A stretch of DNA of 7,380 nt from Actinomycetota bacterium (GTDB lineage: Bacteria; Actinomycetota; Actinomycetes; Nanopelagicales; Nanopelagicaceae): positions 1-7,380 of the forward strand of contig RGOY01000058.1 of assembly GCA_010028225.1 (NCBI GenBank). The letters are read 5' to 3'. This document shows positions 6,001-7,380 of the stretch, piece by piece. The translations under genes and the position numbers were made by a program. A model generated the notes under the pieces. It was not told where the DNA came from, ran no database searches, and saw nothing but the letters and a program-made list of their open reading frames with translations. How positions within the stretch are numbered: position 1 is the first letter of the stretch; every line of letters starts with the position of its first letter.

Positions 6001-6393
6001 ATGCCGCAGTTCTTGCACCATCATCCGCTCGTGGCAAAGAGCGATAAGGCAGCACTTCTTGGAATTCTTGGCGAACAACTTGCAGAGAGTTATCTGACCC
6101 ATCGACATTACCGAGTCATTGAGCGAAATTGGCGAGGCGTACATGGCGAGATAGATCTTGTCGTGACTGCCCCCGATGGCGAATTGGTTATCGTTGAAGT
6201 AAAAGCTCGCTCCAGTGGACGTTTCGGAGATGCGATCGAAGCCATCGATGCAGAGAAAATGAGACGGCTTCATCTCTTGGCTCGTCAGTGGTGCATCGAA
6301 CATGCCATCCGCATGGAGTATCGGATAGATGTGATCACGCTCGATAACTTCTCGCTGCCGAAAATTTCTCATCGGGTGGGGTTGAAGTCTTGA
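6001..6393 (+). CDS. yraN: YraN family protein (UPF0102), nuclease-fold
   Basis: YraN proteins have a restriction-endonuclease-like fold resembling Holliday junction resolvases; their exact role is unsettled, but they often sit beside comM and dprA. The 130-residue protein shows the family pattern: LGILGEQLAESYL at 20-32 (Glu25), NWRGVHGEIDLVV at 43-55 (Glu50, Asp52), and LVIVEVKARSS at 62-72 (Glu66, Lys68), the Asp...Glu-X-Lys arrangement of a metal-dependent nuclease, then IDVITLD at 109-115. The start ATG 6001 has only a weak AGG six bases ahead. A GTG at codon 11 is possible, since the family core begins after it. It lies 57 bp after rnhB, and its TGA stop overlaps the comM start, so the two are probably translated together. 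The DUF2469 gene often found between rnhB and yraN is absent. Confidence 0.93.
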   Translation: MPQFLHHHPLVAKSDKAALLGILGEQLAESYLTHRHYRVIERNWRGVHGEIDLVVTAPDGELVIVEVKARSSGRFGDAIEAIDAEKMRRLHLLARQWCIEHAIRMEYRIDVITLDNFSLPKISHRVGLKS

Positions 6394-7380
6394 TTGCATC
6401 CGTACAGTCAGTTGCTCTCACCGGTCTTGCTGGCGAGATCATCACCATCGAGGTGGATATCGCTGATGGATTACCCACCTTTCTCCTCCTCGGCATGCCT
6501 GATTCCTCACTTCATGAGTCGAGAGATCGCGTTCGAAGTGCGCTTGTTAATTGTGGATTTCAATGGCCACAGTCCCGAGTCACAGTTTCGCTGACACCGG
6601 CTGGGATACCGAAGCGAGGATCAAGCTTCGACCTTCCCATCGCGGTGGCAATCTTGATTGCACAGGGCGTGATCTCACAAGAGTCGGTCGAGGGGCGACT
6701 TTTTCTCGGAGAACTCTCTTTAGATGGCAGAGTCAGGGCGAGTCGCGGTCTTGTCGCAGCATTGATCTCAGCACATCACAGCGGAATCAATGACGTCATT
6801 ACTTCGAGTGAGAGCGCACCACTGATAACGCTCATACCTGAGGTGAAAACCCACCTAGTTCGTGATTTGAAAGAGGTGGTTGGGTTCCTTTCAACAGGAG
6901 AAGTGTGCGCGCAAGCGGTAGAAGTCGAGCCACTTTTCACTGTGAATGAGGTAGCTAACCCAGAGGCTGAAAGAAAGAATCCAAAAGTTGATTTCAGTGA
7001 AGTAGCAGGACAAGAAGTGGCGATAGCGACTCTAGTCGCTGCTGCGGCAGGACATCACCATGTGTTGATGATCGGTCCCCCAGGCACCGGTAAAACAATG
7101 CTCGCGGAGCGGATGGTGACAATCATGCCAAAGCTCTCGCGCGAAGAAATTTTGGAAATCAATGCAATTCATTCGGTATCAACTGGGAGCACGAGGATCG
7201 TCACTGATGTCCCGTTCGTTGCACCGCATCACACCACAACGAGGTCGGCCCTGATCGGTGGTGGTTCACATCGCGTCAAACCCGGAGCAATCTCCCTGGC
7301 TCACCGCGGCGTCCTCTTTATCGATGAAGCTCCTGAGTGCGATGCGGGGACCCTTGATGCTCTTCGCGAACCGATGGAAT
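6390..7380 (+). CDS. comM: ComM/YifB family Mg-chelatase-like AAA+ ATPase, 5' two thirds
   Basis: ComM is a hexameric helicase that speeds branch migration when incoming DNA recombines during natural transformation; outside transformable species its role is less clear. The start is TTG 6390, overlapping the yraN stop, with GTGGGG about nine bases ahead. The protein then reads MIASVQSVALTGLAGE, VDIADGLPTFLLLGMPD, RDRVRSALVNCGF and TPAGIPKRGSSFDLPIAVA, the N-terminal ChlI/Lon-like domain. The AAA+ part follows: FSEVAGQEVA, Walker A GPPGTGKT at 229-236, then GGGSHRVKPGAISLAHRG, and Walker B GVLFIDEAPE at 307-316. The frame is open for 330 codons and leaves the window before the C-terminal domain. 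dprA is the expected next gene, from Mycobacterium and Streptomyces order. Nothing in the visible part is damaged. Confidence 0.95.
   Translation, partial: MIASVQSVALTGLAGEIITIEVDIADGLPTFLLLGMPDSSLHESRDRVRSALVNCGFQWPQSRVTVSLTPAGIPKRGSSFDLPIAVAILIAQGVISQESVEGRLFLGELSLDGRVRASRGLVAALISAHHSGINDVITSSESAPLITLIPEVKTHLVRDLKEVVGFLSTGEVCAQAVEVEPLFTVNEVANPEAERKNPKVDFSEVAGQEVAIATLVAAAAGHHHVLMIGPPGTGKTMLAERMVTIMPKLSREEILEINAIHSVSTGSTRIVTDVPFVAPHHTTTRSALIGGGSHRVKPGAISLAHRGVLFIDEAPECDAGTLDALREPME

Overview
The window looks like a piece of an actinobacterial chromosome, probably from a compact-genome lineage. The strongest markers are sepH, the actinobacterial FtsZ regulator, with its C-terminal PSWDDIMFG motif, and a gene run rplS-lepB-rnhB-yraN-comM whose order resembles that of Mycobacterium and its relatives. 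Gene spacing is very tight: about 20-120 bp between genes, one pair of overlapping stop codons and one start/stop overlap. By eye the base composition is near 50% G+C, below that of soil actinomycetes. A freshwater or streamlined actinobacterium is a reasonable guess, but this is inference.

Region 1 (1-2254) holds a divergent pair of loci. On the minus strand lie a pseudouridine-5'-phosphate glycosidase gene (psuG) and, downstream of it, the beginning of a PfkB-family sugar/nucleoside kinase, the usual pseudouridine breakdown pair. On the plus strand is a nucleotide pyrophosphatase/phosphodiesterase of the alkaline phosphatase superfamily. Both psuG and the phosphodiesterase are broken. In each, clear family sequence runs in one frame, then a conserved block of roughly 28 (psuG) or 35-45 (phosphodiesterase) residues is absent and the rest continues in another frame. 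Either both genes have decayed or the assembly has lost short segments here.

Region 2 (2251-3943) holds sepH on the minus strand, converging on the phosphodiesterase with both stop codons inside one CTAG palindrome, and an intact inositol-monophosphatase-family gene diverging from sepH.

Region 3 (3944-7380) is a plus-strand housekeeping run: a structured rplS leader, ribosomal protein L19 with an unusual acidic tail, signal peptidase I with a probable leaderless promoter, RNase HII, the YraN nuclease-fold protein, and the first two thirds of the ComM/YifB AAA+ ATPase, cut by the window end. These genes serve ribosome assembly, protein export, removal of RNA from DNA, and DNA uptake/recombination. 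They share a neighbourhood rather than a pathway.

I found no CRISPR array, insertion sequence, tRNA, rRNA, phage gene or convincing new defence or metabolic system. The points most worth checking are the two interrupted genes, the rplS leader and the L19 tail.
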